Source of the DNA: Acanthaster planci
Taxonomy: Eukaryota > Echinodermata > Asteroidea > Valvatida > Acanthasteridae
DNA: 64,000 nt
NCBI RefSeq assembly: GCF_001949145.1
Contig: NW_019091400.1
Location: forward strand, 1,198,289-1,262,288
Reading direction: 5' to 3'
Part shown: in pieces, positions 12,460-25,331 of the stretch
Layout: each line of letters begins with the position of its first letter
How positions within the stretch are numbered: the first letter of the stretch is position 1
Notes under the pieces: model-generated
Databases searched by the model: none
What the model saw: the letters and a program-made list of their open reading frames with translations, nothing else
Told to the model about the DNA's origin: nothing
Program-made: the position numbers and the translations under genes

Positions 12460-12637
12460 AGTGTGTAAACGCCTTCAATCGTGGACCTATAACAACAGGG
12501 GACAATAGGGTCCATGGTTGACGAAGAGTCCACGGTTGGAAAACGTGTACAAAACATATGGGGGGTCTTTCGAAAAAGTTAAAGTGTGAACAAAAGAGGA
12601 ACAATAGGGGGTCCCCAGTTGCAGGCAAATACACACT
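12460..12637 (+). mobile_element. Inverted-repeat element, MITE-like, copy 1
   Basis: It begins AGTGTGTAAACGCCTTCAAT and ends with the degenerate inverted copy GCAGGCAAATACACACT. The interior (CCTATAACAACAGGGGACAA, then CACGGTTGGAAAACG and AACAAAAGAGGAACAATAGG) matches the second copy at 55453-55631 in reverse orientation. It has no coding capacity. Clear target-site duplications were not found, so the exact ends are approximate. Confidence 0.65.
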
Positions 12638-15600
12638 TTGGTGTGTGTGTGTGGGGGGGGGTAGTCAGTGTCAACACTGGTCTTATTAATGTGCATAAGA
12701 TATTTCTTAGTTTGGTTTCCAGCTTGTTTTTGTACATGTAAATGACCTTTTTAGGGTGTGACGATAATATATCAATGCAAGACAGATTGGGTCGTGCAAA
12801 GTTTTGCTGATTTTTATATGCAGCTACTTCTGTGTTTTCGCTCATGCATACACCAAGGCCATGGAACAGAGAATATAAGGACAGAGGGTTCCTCAGTTTG
12901 CAACCTGCTGTCACATAGTATAATGGTATCCAAATTAACTGAAAAGGAGTGGCCAAAACATTGAAGAATAGACAGGACAGGTGGACCTTCAAGTATGCAT
13001 CAAATACCAAACCACTTCCTGTGTGAGCAGAGGAAGGTTTGGCATCAACACTGCAGCACTTACCTCATCATCCTGGAGTGAATCCGTCCAGAAACAATGT
13101 GTGCATTTAGTTCCTGTCAGCTTTAAGTCTTATTTTGAATATGTGGGGCTCTTCATGACAACTTGATGGGATTTTCCGAGACTTTTTTTTTTTCAAAGAA
13201 TTGGTTTTCTTTCAAAATTACAAGAAATCGTTTCCAGTGTGTGCTTGTTTGATTAATTCACCTCTCATGAATTGACTTGGGAATTTACTATTACTACCTG
13301 CAAACATCTGAAAGTTTTCTTCAAAACATGTTTCCATAAATACTGATAAGTTATCATGTCTCAAACACGTAGCCCCACATTTTCAATATTTGTCAAATTA
13401 CCTGATTTCCCCCAAAGATCTGTGGTGATATTGAGGCGGATTGAAAGAGGTACTGTCAAGAATGAAAGGGTTGTATTGTATTCACTGCATGCTGCCATGC
13501 ATGGCATATTCCTCAACTGCGTCATCTGTCTGTAAACACCTTGGACAATCCACCTCCCACCAAAAAGAAAAAAGAAAGCTCAATCGCATTATTGTCTGAG
13601 AAACTAGCTTCTACCTGGAGCGACTTATTCATCTGTGTTTTATGTGGGCGGCTGCGTCGTGTATGAGCAATAAAACTGGAAATTACTGGAGGGCATGATC
13701 ATGAGGATTTCTTCTCTTGATCAGCAAAGAAACTTGATAGAATTTGCGGTCGTTGTAGTTGGAAGTGAGACAAAAATGTCACGCCTCTGAACATTTTGGA
13801 GGGGCTTTGTGTCTCGAAAGTATGGCTTTTGTTTGTTCAAGAAAAAGATAATCCCTAGAAGCTTAGTTATTGTCTACATGTAAATGCGATCCTTATCTGA
13901 AGATTACAGTCACCAAAATACTTTATAATCTTGTGAGGAGTATGATACTTGGGGAGGACTTTCCTTTCGACAATATAAGAATCCTTGTATATTGTTGTAA
14001 ACAAGATAACAAAACAATTTCAACAAACACAACAGAAAGAAGGGTAAGTACAACACTCATGCAACTGAACTGAAGCCAAGAAGAAAAAGCTGAGCTGACT
14101 TTTGCAAACTATTATATCCAGGTATGGCTGGCGATTTATAAGTTGCACATGTGTAGGGATATCAGGGTTGGCTACAAAGCAAACTTGAAAACAAAGGAGA
14201 TTTATGCATGTGAGTGAACAAAATGTCATGGAAACATTTCATTCATACCAAGTACATCCCAGAGTCACTTAAGCTTTCAGAGTCACAACTTCTCAGAATG
14301 TATTTTCCCATAATTTGTTACTTCTTATTTGGGACATCAACAGCATTTTTTTTAACACCCCATGAAAAAAGTTATTAATCATGCGACTAGATAAAAATAC
14401 CTATACACTGTACAACAGGAATCTGGTTGCATGGGTACCTCATATAGAAAATTAGGTTGTGCTTCATGATACTGTTTTAAATGGTACTCAAGAAAAGCCC
14501 TATTGACTTAAATGTAGTTCCTTTTTACAATATCTCCAATCTTTGCATGTTGGTTTTGTGTTAAAAATTAATATTGCACAGCTGTTCCAGGCTATGTACC
14601 AGCTTGACATTTAATGTCATTTTTAATGCTTCCTGGCATGAATATAGTTTAAAGTGCATCTTGGGATGTTGTTTTCCCAAAATCTAGCTATCCAAGTACC
14701 TGTGGGGTGCCACCTATAGCAACATACTTATTATTTCTGTTTCCTTGTGAGAAAATAAAATTTACGACAAAAATACATTAGATACCAATTTTGTCCGTTT
14801 GCAACCTCCCTTTCATTTGGTTACACAGCAATTTCAATGAGTAAACTCTGAAGAAATTTTTGCAAGGAGGAACGGAAAATTTGGCCATTTTTTTCCCTAT
14901 CTGTCAACAGACCAGCTAGAATTTGAAAAGCTGAGTCAATGTAGATTGCCGATATAATTGCATCTTGATGCTGTGCCAGTATGCCGGCTGTGTTATTCCT
15001 TACTGCAGCTGTAGGGATTTATCATTGGAAGGGATCTATTACCATGTAGTTACTTTCAGTCTCTCCCCCCTTTTTTCGGTCACAGCAGTCACAATAGACA
15101 CTGATTGAATAATTGGTTTCTATTATTATAAGTTCACAGTCAGTTCATCCACATACACTCAATTGATGTATCTTCAGATGGAGAGATGATTTACACTGGT
15201 CAGTTTCACCGGCGAAGGACAGTTTCAGAGGTGTAAGTCTGGTCAGAGGGAGAAAGAGAGAGTGTGAGATCCAACTGCTCAAGTAGGGACTGGAACCAAT
15301 AGCAAAACAGACGACTGTGAAATTGTGAATGCAGGCCACCACAGAAGGGGAGACAACCGCACACGAGGCCCAGGACCCAAGAAATGAATCTCTGAATCAG
15401 CCTTGTTGGGACTCAATCCCAGGTCAGTGGCAAAAAGGAAAGCAACAATCCATTTACATATGTACCAGAGTGTCATCTTGACATCAACATACAATGTCGG
15501 CCAAAAACCTGAAGAGGTTTTTGTTCATTGGAATGGGATTTCAACTCTGTCAAGATTGAATACATCGCTGTGCAAGGAAATGTCCATATTTTCCATATTG

Positions 15601-17776
15601 GAAGGAAAAATCCCTTGCTAATGTACATGTAGCTTTCAGCAAGCACAGTGTGAACCAGTCATCATTGTGGATGGTTCAAACCCAAAACACAGGAGTTTCT
15701 ACAACAGTTTGGCACATAGCATGGACGGACCATGAGAAAATACCCAATTCAACTGGTAATAGAATTGAGCAGGGGTCATCGAATGCAAAAGCCTCTCTCT
15801 TGCAAGCTTCACCAGTGACGATAATGTCAACCCAAGTGGGAGTTGAACCCCTGACGCAATAGTGAAAGTTCAGGAACTAGCTCAAAGCCATCTTGTCCCC
15901 AGGAGAGTCAGACCAAAGACTGGAAATGAAATATACGAAGATCAAACCGAGAAGGTTTTGAACCAAAGACGTAATGATAGGAGAGCTGAAAACATCACTG
16001 TGGGACCAGTGAATGCAAATATGCAAGCTCATATTCAGAGCCATGACATGAGGGACTAAGAATTCTGCATGATGCCCTTCTTGGTCAAGATTTGAAGTTC
16101 AGTCTTTTTTTTTGGGGGGGGGGAGCTGAATAAGCAATAGCCAGCAAAACATCCCCCATATTAAGGTCAGACACAGTCTCGCATGCACTCATTTTAATGT
16201 GATGGGTGTTGAACTGAGTCACTATGCTGGAAAATGGAAGGCGGAACACCAAATTGATCTATGATGACACTGCACTGGTAATTTGGCATGTTTAAAAAAA
16301 GGGGGTTAATTTGATTAAGGGCTAATGTCTGATCAGAGAATTGTATTTAAAAACAACCTACCCTGTCTGAATCCCTCAGTAATTGAAACCGCACAGCCAC
16401 TGGCCGACATTTTTAAAAGCAATGTTTATCAACAAATATACTGTGGCCTGCTGGGTTCTTCAATTTGCTTCAGAACATGAATGACCGACATTGGCAATAA
16501 ATGAATTGATGGCGCCGCACAATTTCGAATCTCCACTGCGCCGCGGCAGGGTGACTCATGTTTCTTATAATTTGGCTCAGGGCCAAAGTGATGATGCAGC
16601 CGGGCTCGTCACAAAGGAATTCCAGCAGGTCATGCGACACTTGACATGAAACAATGTCAGCTTTGTGTCTGTCTTGATTTGGGCTTTGGCTGAATGAGAA
16701 ATTTCTACAAGATTGTCGGCATAGGCTTATGCTGCGTCAGCATCCTATACTACAACAAAGCTCTCGAACATGACTGTCACGGCATTAAGCGTAATAATTT
16801 ATCCGAGTTCTAGCGCTAACAATTTTAGGGTGACTCGTAATAGGAACCAAGTGATACATGTACATCCATGTACATCCACATCAAGAGAGTTGTCTTCAAA
16901 TGCATTCAAAATTGTTGCAGTAGGATCAAAACACTGACTATAAGACTGATAAATAACTGAATGCCAAATACCAGAATTACTATATAGACACCACCCCCTC
17001 AAGACAAAGGGAAGAAAATGTCAACTCCTGGGTCGGCTCAACAATCAGTAACAGTTAAGTTGGACAGTCTGCCCTGCCCACCCACCAAATCTATTTTGGA
17101 TCTGACAAGGGGAGAACATCCACAAGAACAGGTATGTCTGTGCTTAGCGTCTAGAATGTAAAACCAGCAAGTTGTCTGGTATTACTGTCACTAGTTTGCA
17201 CTAACCTTTTGGGGGGAAATGGAAGGTGTCTGTTTCTCCTGGCACATCAGTTCAAAAGTTTGTTCTAAGTCAGACTGGATATTTTATTTTATTTATTTCA
17301 TTTTCTGATCATCCAACAGCACATTTAGCGCCAATTACAGGATGATAATGAGTGAATAAGACAACGAAGAAATGTTTAGTTTTAGAGGTGGGAAGAAAAC
17401 CCAGACACGTTTCTGGGAAAACCCACAGACTCAGGTAGGGGCTGAAAACCCAATCCACATGTGGACTGAGCCGGATTCAAACCCAGCCCCCCAGAGGTGG
17501 AACGCGAGGAAAGAAACACTGCACCAACCTGACTCCCTTACACTGCGAAAACCTGACTCCCCATTTCTGAAATGATTTACAGGTGTAATTATCTGAAACA
17601 AGGACAACCCAACAAACCAAACAATAAATAGAAGAATAACATTAGAGTTAAGTCATGTTTGATTGCAATCATAAACTCAAAAATTAATTATGCATTGCTT
17701 ATGCAAGAACTTTCTCTTCTTTATTGCAAAAGGTTTTTCTGGTTGAATTGTGTTTGAGAGTGCTAAGCTATTTCAA
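12638..17776. other. Non-coding stretch
   Basis: No gene was recognised. Degenerate repeat-like text lies at 15270-15860 and 17380-17560, the latter with GGATTCAAACCC, resembling a decayed reverse tRNA B box. A denser block at 16500-16690 may be regulatory. Confidence 0.3.
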
Positions 17777-17782
17777 ACCAAA

Positions 17783-18327
17783 TTCCAGGACTTTTCAGGA
17801 CTAGAATATGAAATTTCCATGACATTTAATGTCATGTGTTGTTTGATATTATGCACTGGAGCACTGCCATAGCCCTCACTGTAGATTGACAAGGATAGTC
17901 TGTAGACTGGAGCACTGCCATAGCCCTCACTATAGACTGACAAGGATAGCTTGTAGACTGGACCACTGCCATAGCCCTCACTATAGACTGACAAGGATAG
18001 CTTGTAGACTGGAGCACTGCCATTGACCTCACTATAGACTGACAAGGATAGCTTGTAGACTGGACCACTGCCATAGCCCTCACTATAGACCGACAAGGAT
18101 AGCTTGTAGACTGGACCACTGCCATAGCCCTCACTATAGACTGACAAGGATAGTCTGTAGATTATTCTTTTATCACATCAAAAGTGGTCCATTAAACATG
18201 GCTTCTGAATGATTGTGATTTCCATGTCTTTTCTACAACTTGTTTCCTCTGACAAGAAGATTCCAGGACCTCCTATTTTTCCCAAATTTTCCATGACATT
18301 CCAGGATATTTTTTCCATGACTGTTGG
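17783..18327. mobile_element. Possible transposon remnant around the minisatellite
   Basis: The left flank (17783-17836) has TTCCAGGACTTTTCAGGAC then TTTCCATGACATT. The right flank (18260-18327) has TTCCAGGACC then TTTTCCATGACATTCCAGG, in the same orientation. The shared wording suggests one mobile element whose middle was expanded into the 51-bp array. The borders are guesses. Confidence 0.3.
17855..18160. repeat. 51-bp minisatellite, six copies
   Basis: Exactly 306 bp, six tandem units of 51 bp, such as ACTGGACCACTGCCATAGCC followed by CTCACTATAGACTGACAAGG. Units differ at a few positions (GGAGC/GGACC, TAGTCT/TAGCTT). Because 51 is a multiple of three, two minus-strand frames stay open across the array, giving a false repeat protein. 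Related TTCCAGGAC and TTCCATGAC motifs flank it on both sides. Confidence 0.95.
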
Positions 18328-19115
18328 GGACCATGTGTCTCACATACATGTAAGGAGTCAAATTACCTCTGAAAGCACAACATTAAAATGAAGAATGAGT
18401 TTCGAACTTACATCCTAAGCAATGCCCCTAGAACTGACTTAATGGCAAAAAATACATACATATGCCTGACCACAAACTCAAATTATTCAAGAAATGATTA
18501 AAACTTTGACAAGGTTTCAGCAGTGTTTGGTGACTGATTAGTAGACAGTCAAGTTTTGCTGATATACACTGTATGTAGTGCCAAACCAGTTCCAAAATTA
18601 TCTCTACCGTCTTGTTTTTGCATCCAATACAAGTGAATGATTTTATGCAGCGATTGTTGGTATATTAGAATGCAAGGTCAACACCACATTTTCTTTTTTA
18701 AGAGAGAATGCTACTTAATTTCACCCACACCCAATAAAAAAATTAAATGAACTGGTACATGTATCTCCAGCAAAAGCAGTTGCAAAATAATCACTTTGTC
18801 AAGTTTTAGATTTTGTTCAAAGGGGTTAAGTACAAAAGTGGGAGCATTCTATCTTTTGTAAGTATTATACGGCACATACAAGAAATTGATACACTTACAA
18901 GATCTGAACCCCCCTCTACTCATACTTTAAACTCTTCATCTTTGCAGGGTTGAAACATAAATTCCTTCAGCTTCTTTCCACCCTCCTAATAAGTCAGTCT
19001 ATTTCCGCCATATCTTTGGATAAGTTCAAGTCTTGTCAGAGCAAGTAGAAATAGACTAGTTTTGAGTTTCCTAACTTGTATTCTAAACTCCCCCCCTCTC
19101 TCTCCCCCTACGTAC
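18328..19115. other. Non-coding stretch
   Basis: AT-rich sequence with a C-rich patch near 19090-19110. Nothing else is supported. Confidence 0.3.
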
Positions 19116-19213
19116 TTCCTGTTGACAGTCTTCAGTGCCTCCTCTTCAGTGATTCGATTTAGGCCTCCGCCTATCAGCACTGCCGCAGACAGGAAGTGTC
19201 TGGAGTAGGTTGA
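19116..19213 (-). CDS. Candidate internal exon of unknown gene
   Basis: The acceptor CTGTCCGCAG ends at 19214 and the donor AGGAA|GTACGT begins at 19115. The 98-nt interval is open in phase 0 and ends in phase 2: STYSRHFLSAAVLIGGGLNR, then ITEEEALKTVNR. The phase-2 end would join the terminal exon at 4196 in frame (Lys codon AA|A). Function is unknown and no family was recognised. The short length means chance cannot be excluded. Confidence 0.3.
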
Positions 19214-22200
19214 CTGCGGACAGGACACGGCTCATTATAGAGGGCAAGGGGGATAGTCATCAGAACTGGGGACAGCATCGGGGAGGTTTGACACTGCTGC
19301 CAAACATGGGTGGAAATCGCCCGCCATTTTTTCTAAAAACTCCACAGTTCCATCAGTTAAAAACCATCTTATTCAGATTTTAATGTACAGTGGGGGGATT
19401 ATCTATAGCTATCATAACAATAATTGCTTCATCAGGGGCTGCTTCAGTGCTACATTCTTAGGAGTTGACAGAATAATGTTACTTAGGAAAAGCAGTTCAC
19501 AGGCTTTCAAGTGATAGTTAATGCATTATTGTGGACTCCAACAGTTCTCTCAGGTTTTTCTGACTGGTCCCCAGAAAATGAATTATTCCTTTTTCATGTT
19601 TTCTGGGAGTGTGACATGGTTTGACATTTGGAGAGATTATAAATCCGAAAAAAATTGTAAAATTGTACCATTAACTCTGAACAGGTGTTTATATTGCTAA
19701 ATGTTACCATGGTCATACAGTGAGACCTTTGGCAGGAAAGATTTTAGACAAAAAAGTAGCTTTTATATGCCACTGATAATTGTATCACATACTGTTTTTG
19801 ATCAAAGTAATTGTGTGGTTTAAGCAGAAAGCCACTAGATGCCAGCAGCTTTTCATTCAGACTTGTTGCACGGAGGAAACTCAATTATAGCTTTCTCTGA
19901 CCACAATTCACAGACAACATCAACCCCTCAACGCTAGCCCAACAATAAAAACCAAAGAAATGAAAATTACATTACAACCCTAGGCTTCAGTTACGCATGG
20001 ATGTATAGCGCCTGTCAGCTAATTCTCACTGAAATGAAGCTTACTGGAAACCTTTGTTTTGCTTATTAGATTTGGGCAGTGTGTTGTCACCTGCTGCAAA
20101 CAAGTGGGAATTTTCACACAAGGAAACTGAAAATTGCCGTATTCCAGCAGATCTGCCAAGGCATTGACGCTTGTGATCTGCAATTCACAATTTGGCGAGA
20201 ACGGCGCCCATTTACAAATCCTCAGAGAAATCAGACAAGCTTAGGAAACCCCCCCCCCAAAAAAAGTTCACAGATGCAAAGAAAAGTATTAACTGAGCAG
20301 GCCAGTGAGAGCACTGTTTAAGGAAGGGGGAATTTCATAATTTCCAAAGCATTTATGTAATTGATTGGATTAGATTAGAAATTTCACAAAAGCCTTTGAA
20401 GACTGTGCTGAATATAGTTCATACATTCACATCTTGTCTAACTACAAATGCAACAAGCAGTGCAAGTCTAATGATGAAAATGGAAGTGGGAAGGCATGCT
20501 TGTAAATGCCGGGATTTTTGTAAAGTCAACAGCATATGAAAGCTGGGGGGGAGGACTTGGGCAGGTCAGTACACAATTAATCTACATGTAATTAAATTAA
20601 GGGGTGTATCCTAGTTTCCCTACTGCTTCCTAAGCTGACCAACCAAGGATACTGTCTACATTCTGCTTGGAAATCTCGGTTTGTAATTCTTTTCATTGGC
20701 AAGTTTGCTAAATTCCTTGTTTGTGAGGAATGTGCATCATTACCAGTAGCTGCTACACAGCGACTGCAGTTCAGACATCTCCAATTGCACAGAATGTAAT
20801 CACAGGTTTAAGAAGAGTTCTACTGCTAATGGCCATCAAAAAGATACTGGACTTAAACAGGTGACTTCTTTTTTTCAACTAGCCAAGAAGAACACTCATT
20901 GTAGTACATTTTGGATAATTTGTATTTTTGGAAAGTACATGTAAGACTTAAAAATTTGTTCACTGTCTCTGCAAAAATGACTGACAAATTGTTTTATATT
21001 TTATCTTTTTTTTATTAATTTCTTAAGTGTTCTGCCTTCCTGTACTTTGACAGAAGTCGATTATCAAAGTTTTAATTGAGGCATTTGGCATAGCCGCAGC
21101 TCCTCTGTAATGTACTGGTGAGCATGGAGAAGAGTCCAGGGTCATGCCTTGTGAACAATACCCGCTCAAGAGCAAAATCAAGTGCAGAAATTTCTGGGAA
21201 ATGGGATACTCGTGCCTCCCAGATGACAGGGTACGGCTGTTATGCCTGGCTGTTGGACGGCGGCTCCATTTAATTTTTTTTTTGGCGTTCACACCCCAGT
21301 GAGGTGAGTTTCAGTACACCAAATGCAGTTTCGTATGTAATTGCAATTGGATGCTCTCACACATAAAGACATGTCCATGCACTCAATCATCAAAGGATTT
21401 TCCCTTTCTACCCTGAAAAGAAAATTTTACTTTCCAGAGGATGTAAGAGATCAAGAATCATTTCAGCAATGACATAAATTACCCTGAAGAGTTTATCCGA
21501 TCTGAGTTAATGGGTGGGGGGGGGATGGAGAAGGGGCCTAAGCACGTGTGAATCTAGGTTAATAAAAGTCTTTAATCAACTGATTCATGCTTTAACACGA
21601 GTGCGCCACAGGAACTGGTTTTTGCATCTGGTTTGTCATCCATTTCTTGCGAAGCGGCGATCTCAGTCTCGCTGGTGGCCAGAATTATTCTATTGCTCAT
21701 GGGAGGGAAAAATAACATCCCACCTCTGTTCATGCAGATCAAATACATAAAAGGGATAATGTGGGTACTTTACTTTGCAAAGCAAGTAGTTACCTTTATA
21801 GTTTTGAGCCAACACATGTTCACAGAGTTTCAACTAAAAGTTCAACTGAATATATTTTCAACAACACACATCTCAACGCACCAAGCATCTTTTGTTTGTT
21901 TGTTTGTTTGAAGTTCTTAATCTAAATGGTAACAAATTCTACAGAATAGAAACCACATAGGGGCTGTCAAGAGTAAGCCCCAGTAACACAATAACGAAGT
22001 ACCATTTGAACGTGTAAGATCCTACTGGTGCTCTGGGCTCCCAAAGCTGCCCTGCTTACAGTCTCTCACTTAAGTTCTTGTCAGTGCCGATCCTGATGCA
22101 ACAGTCTGAACCTACACGTAAGTACCACACACATATACAAGATGGTTTGGGATCACGCCAGAAGTCACAGTGCTGGCAACATTAACGATGATGCAGATGA

Positions 22201-23359
22201 AGATTACTCAGACATATGACAAACTCAAATCAAATAGAGCCTATGTGAATTACCTATGGCCAGACGGCCTTGTTGAAATTTGCACAGTGATGTTGACACA
22301 AGCATGTGTACATTCTTTATGCATGGAGTATGCAGAGTCCTGGCGCATCTCATCCTCAATAATTAAGCTTATTCATCCCCCTGCCCCAATAAAAAATTGA
22401 AGTCTCTGCTTAAAGTGAACTAGAAATCCATTGTTCTGAATGTTTTGGCTGTGGCTTGAAATAGCACGATGGGTCATTCTATTAACTTGGGGTCCAATTA
22501 TTTTCCTGTCCCTGTTACACCTGATGTATGCACGACTTTTTAATGTTTAGAACTAATTTCTTAATTCCACATATTGAATAAGTACTGAAAATTACCTGCC
22601 AAACAGATGGAAATAGTTTTAAATCAATTTTAGTGATATGTCCTTTGCCAAAGTATACATGTCAGGGGTGGCAAAAGGTCATCCATTGGGCCCCAAATTT
22701 ATAGCATGCCCCTGATGCTGACATATTTGTCTTGTCCCCTGTAGACCCATTGGCTATAGTAATACAACTTCACATACAGATAAAAGGGAACCAACTATTG
22801 ACCCTTCCAGCTTCATTTTGGTTACATCGGTTTTAATGGTAAAAAAGCAAGATGGCTGCCCCATGATACAGGTCTGTAGACCAGGCATGAATGGGACAGA
22901 GGGCTACCCCCCAACAAGTCCAATCCCTATACATACTCCAGCCTATTGTTACTTAACATATCCCCCTTAGATTTTTGAAAAGAATTCCCGAGATACTAGT
23001 ATAACAATGACCAACACAAAGTTGGGGGGGGGTTCTCTGTCCCATAGTTTGCATCAGATGTAGGTCTATAGAAGCCACCAGCTAGCGGCTACAGCTATGT
23101 CCAATAAAGGGATGTGTTACTCCCAGCTGCAGCCATTTGATTTGGACATGGCCACACTTTCAAAGAGTGGAAGACTCGGCCAACTGATGTGCTCAGTAGA
23201 ATTTGGAGACAAGAACCGACCAGTAAGTGAGCATTTTCTGCATGTGCTTAGTTCATTCCTGTGCTTGACAGAATTTGCCCCAGACAACAGTTGTTTCATT
23301 TCTATTCAGTTTTCTGCAATATTTTGGGGGTACTTGAAACAAACGCCCCATCAATGAGA
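19214..23359. other. Non-coding stretch
   Basis: No supported gene. It contains a TTTG microsatellite (21891-21910). A 42-codon minus-strand frame around 21590-21715 (MSNRIILATSETEIAASQ) is protein-like but has no splice or promoter support. Confidence 0.3.
21891..21910. repeat. (TTTG)5 microsatellite
   Basis: Five uninterrupted TTTG units. Confidence 0.9.
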
Positions 23360-25269
23360 AAGTAATGAAACAAACAAAACTAAAAACAATTCTCCTACAA
23401 CATCAGGAAAGAACTCATGCGAAAACAACCAAATGAAACAGAAAAAATATATATATCAAACAGAAACTAAAGGAACAAAAAGTAAAATGTTTTGTTTTGT
23501 ACAAAGTAACAAATGTAGGCGACAATGCACAGAAGAATCATGATTGTACAATGTTGCTTGCTTGCTTGACGGCATGCCCAGCAGAGTTCTAATAAAAACG
23601 GAAAGCTACATTGCTGATGTGAAAACAGGCACAACCATGGAAAAAACTGTTCACCTGAAACAAAACAAACCAGTTCTTTTTTTCATTCCATCATTCAGCA
23701 AATTATGGTCATAACACCTCAATATTCATAGATTGTCACAATGAAATAATCATTTGAACACAAGTCAGGTCAGAACAAAACAAGCCGCAAAAAAGATTAG
23801 AAAAAACAACAAAATAACAGGGTATCAGTGTGCTGACTGAAAACAACAAGTTCATGCAATTTGGAACAAGTTCACAATATGACACAGGACAACAGAAAGA
23901 AAGCACGTGGGCATGTGAAGAAACTACCACTTTTTTTTGGCATTTTTATTTCAACAACATGTAAAAAGTACAAATTTATAGCAATAACAATTATAATGTT
24001 TAAGCAAAGAGCAAAATTCTTTGTATCCTCCCGAGCCAACATGTTATGCTTTTTTATTTTTTAATCACACTGACTTTTTTTTTCGCATTTTGGTGTCTTT
24101 CTTTAAGGGTCACTTTCCCATGCCAATTCCCAAAATGCTTTTTTTCCCCTTTCCCTTCTTAACAACGCAAACAAGTGCTTTGAAAAATGTTTGTTTGGAG
24201 CTCTTCAAAACCATCAGCAGGGAGTTACTTTAAGCTTTTTCTCTCAGTTTTTGAGTATATATAAAAACTCTCCTGCCATTTTTTTCTTTGCAACAAGTGG
24301 TGCGATTCCGGCTGGGCATGGGGTAAAAGCATGGTAGTGCCTGTAGTGTGTAGTTTGTGTCTACTTATCCCAAACGTAACAAGTGCTCCGATTCCAACTG
24401 ACAGACACCCATTATCACATTTTAGTGCAATCCTTAAAAATTCTCCAGTCGTTTCTTTTCCTTTAATTATCCTCCACTACACAGGAAACCGATGAAGTCA
24501 AAATATAGAAATCTGCTGAAAAAGCTGGAAGAATTTTTTTTTAACATTTTTGTTTTCAATGGATTTTGAAGGAAGGACACAAAGACACAACAAAGACAAG
24601 TGTACCTAGAGGATACTCTACCAGTCCATGGAGTCTGGCTTGGCTAGTACTCCAAGAACCTTAACACAAGCGAAAGCACACTACACAGGGACCTACTCGG
24701 GAAGGCTGCAACTCCCTTTTCTGAATCTCTGAATTTTTTTTCAGCTTTTTTTTCTTAAATGGCTGCCAGCTATAAAGCGGATATATTTATTACATTTGAA
24801 TGAGATGAAATGCTTGCATAGACTCCTCCTCTTCTGTTTACTTTTTTGTGTGTAAAGCAGCAAAAATCGTTGGTCTTTTTATTCTTTGTTTGGTGTTTTG
24901 ATTGCACATCTCTCGAGCTCACCCTTAACTCCCAAGACAGAATCTTTGCTTGATATGATTGAAATTGTTTTCTTTTTTTCTGCAAGTTGGACCGTGCACA
25001 GCGCCTTGTTAATGCCAAAGATTTTATCTTAGTTGTATCAAGTTTGGACAAGCTTTAGGATTTCGTTTTTGGTAAGAAACTACTCTTTTTTGGTGGAGTT
25101 GAACCCGTTCCTCTCTCATTTCTTGGAAGAACCAGCAAGCTGGCATTCCCCTTTGTGTATCTATCTACTTTGAACCCTTTCTTTTTTGTACAGTACAAAT
25201 CCTTACTCTGTTATGTACAACTCTGTACAAAATACTTGTGCATATTATAGACCTGAAGTCTTAATGTTC
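23360..25269. other. T- and A-run-rich stretch without identified gene
   Basis: It contains many poly-T tracts and ATAT runs and no recognisable coding sequence. It could be the 3' UTR of an unknown plus-strand transcript that ends at the poly(A) signal just downstream, or a distal extension of the ELAV 3' UTR. Confidence 0.3.
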
Positions 25270-25275
25270 AATAAA
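25270..25275 (+). terminator. Plus-strand poly(A) signal
   Basis: AATAAA followed within about 10 bp by a nine-T run and a pyrimidine-rich stretch is a textbook signal plus downstream element. Upstream lies TGTACAAAATA, resembling a Pumilio site, as often seen near 3' ends. It suggests a plus-strand transcript ending near 25290. No coding part of that transcript was identified. Confidence 0.4.
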
Positions 25276-25331
25276 GCTGCATTTTTTTTTCCTTCCATAA
25301 TTTCATGGAGTAAGTTCAGTAGTAAGTACCA

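Noticed and set aside
17773-18147. 124-residue repeat protein with VYSEGYGSGP units
   Set aside because: It is the translation of a 51-bp minisatellite. Two frames are open at once, which is expected from the unit length and not from coding.
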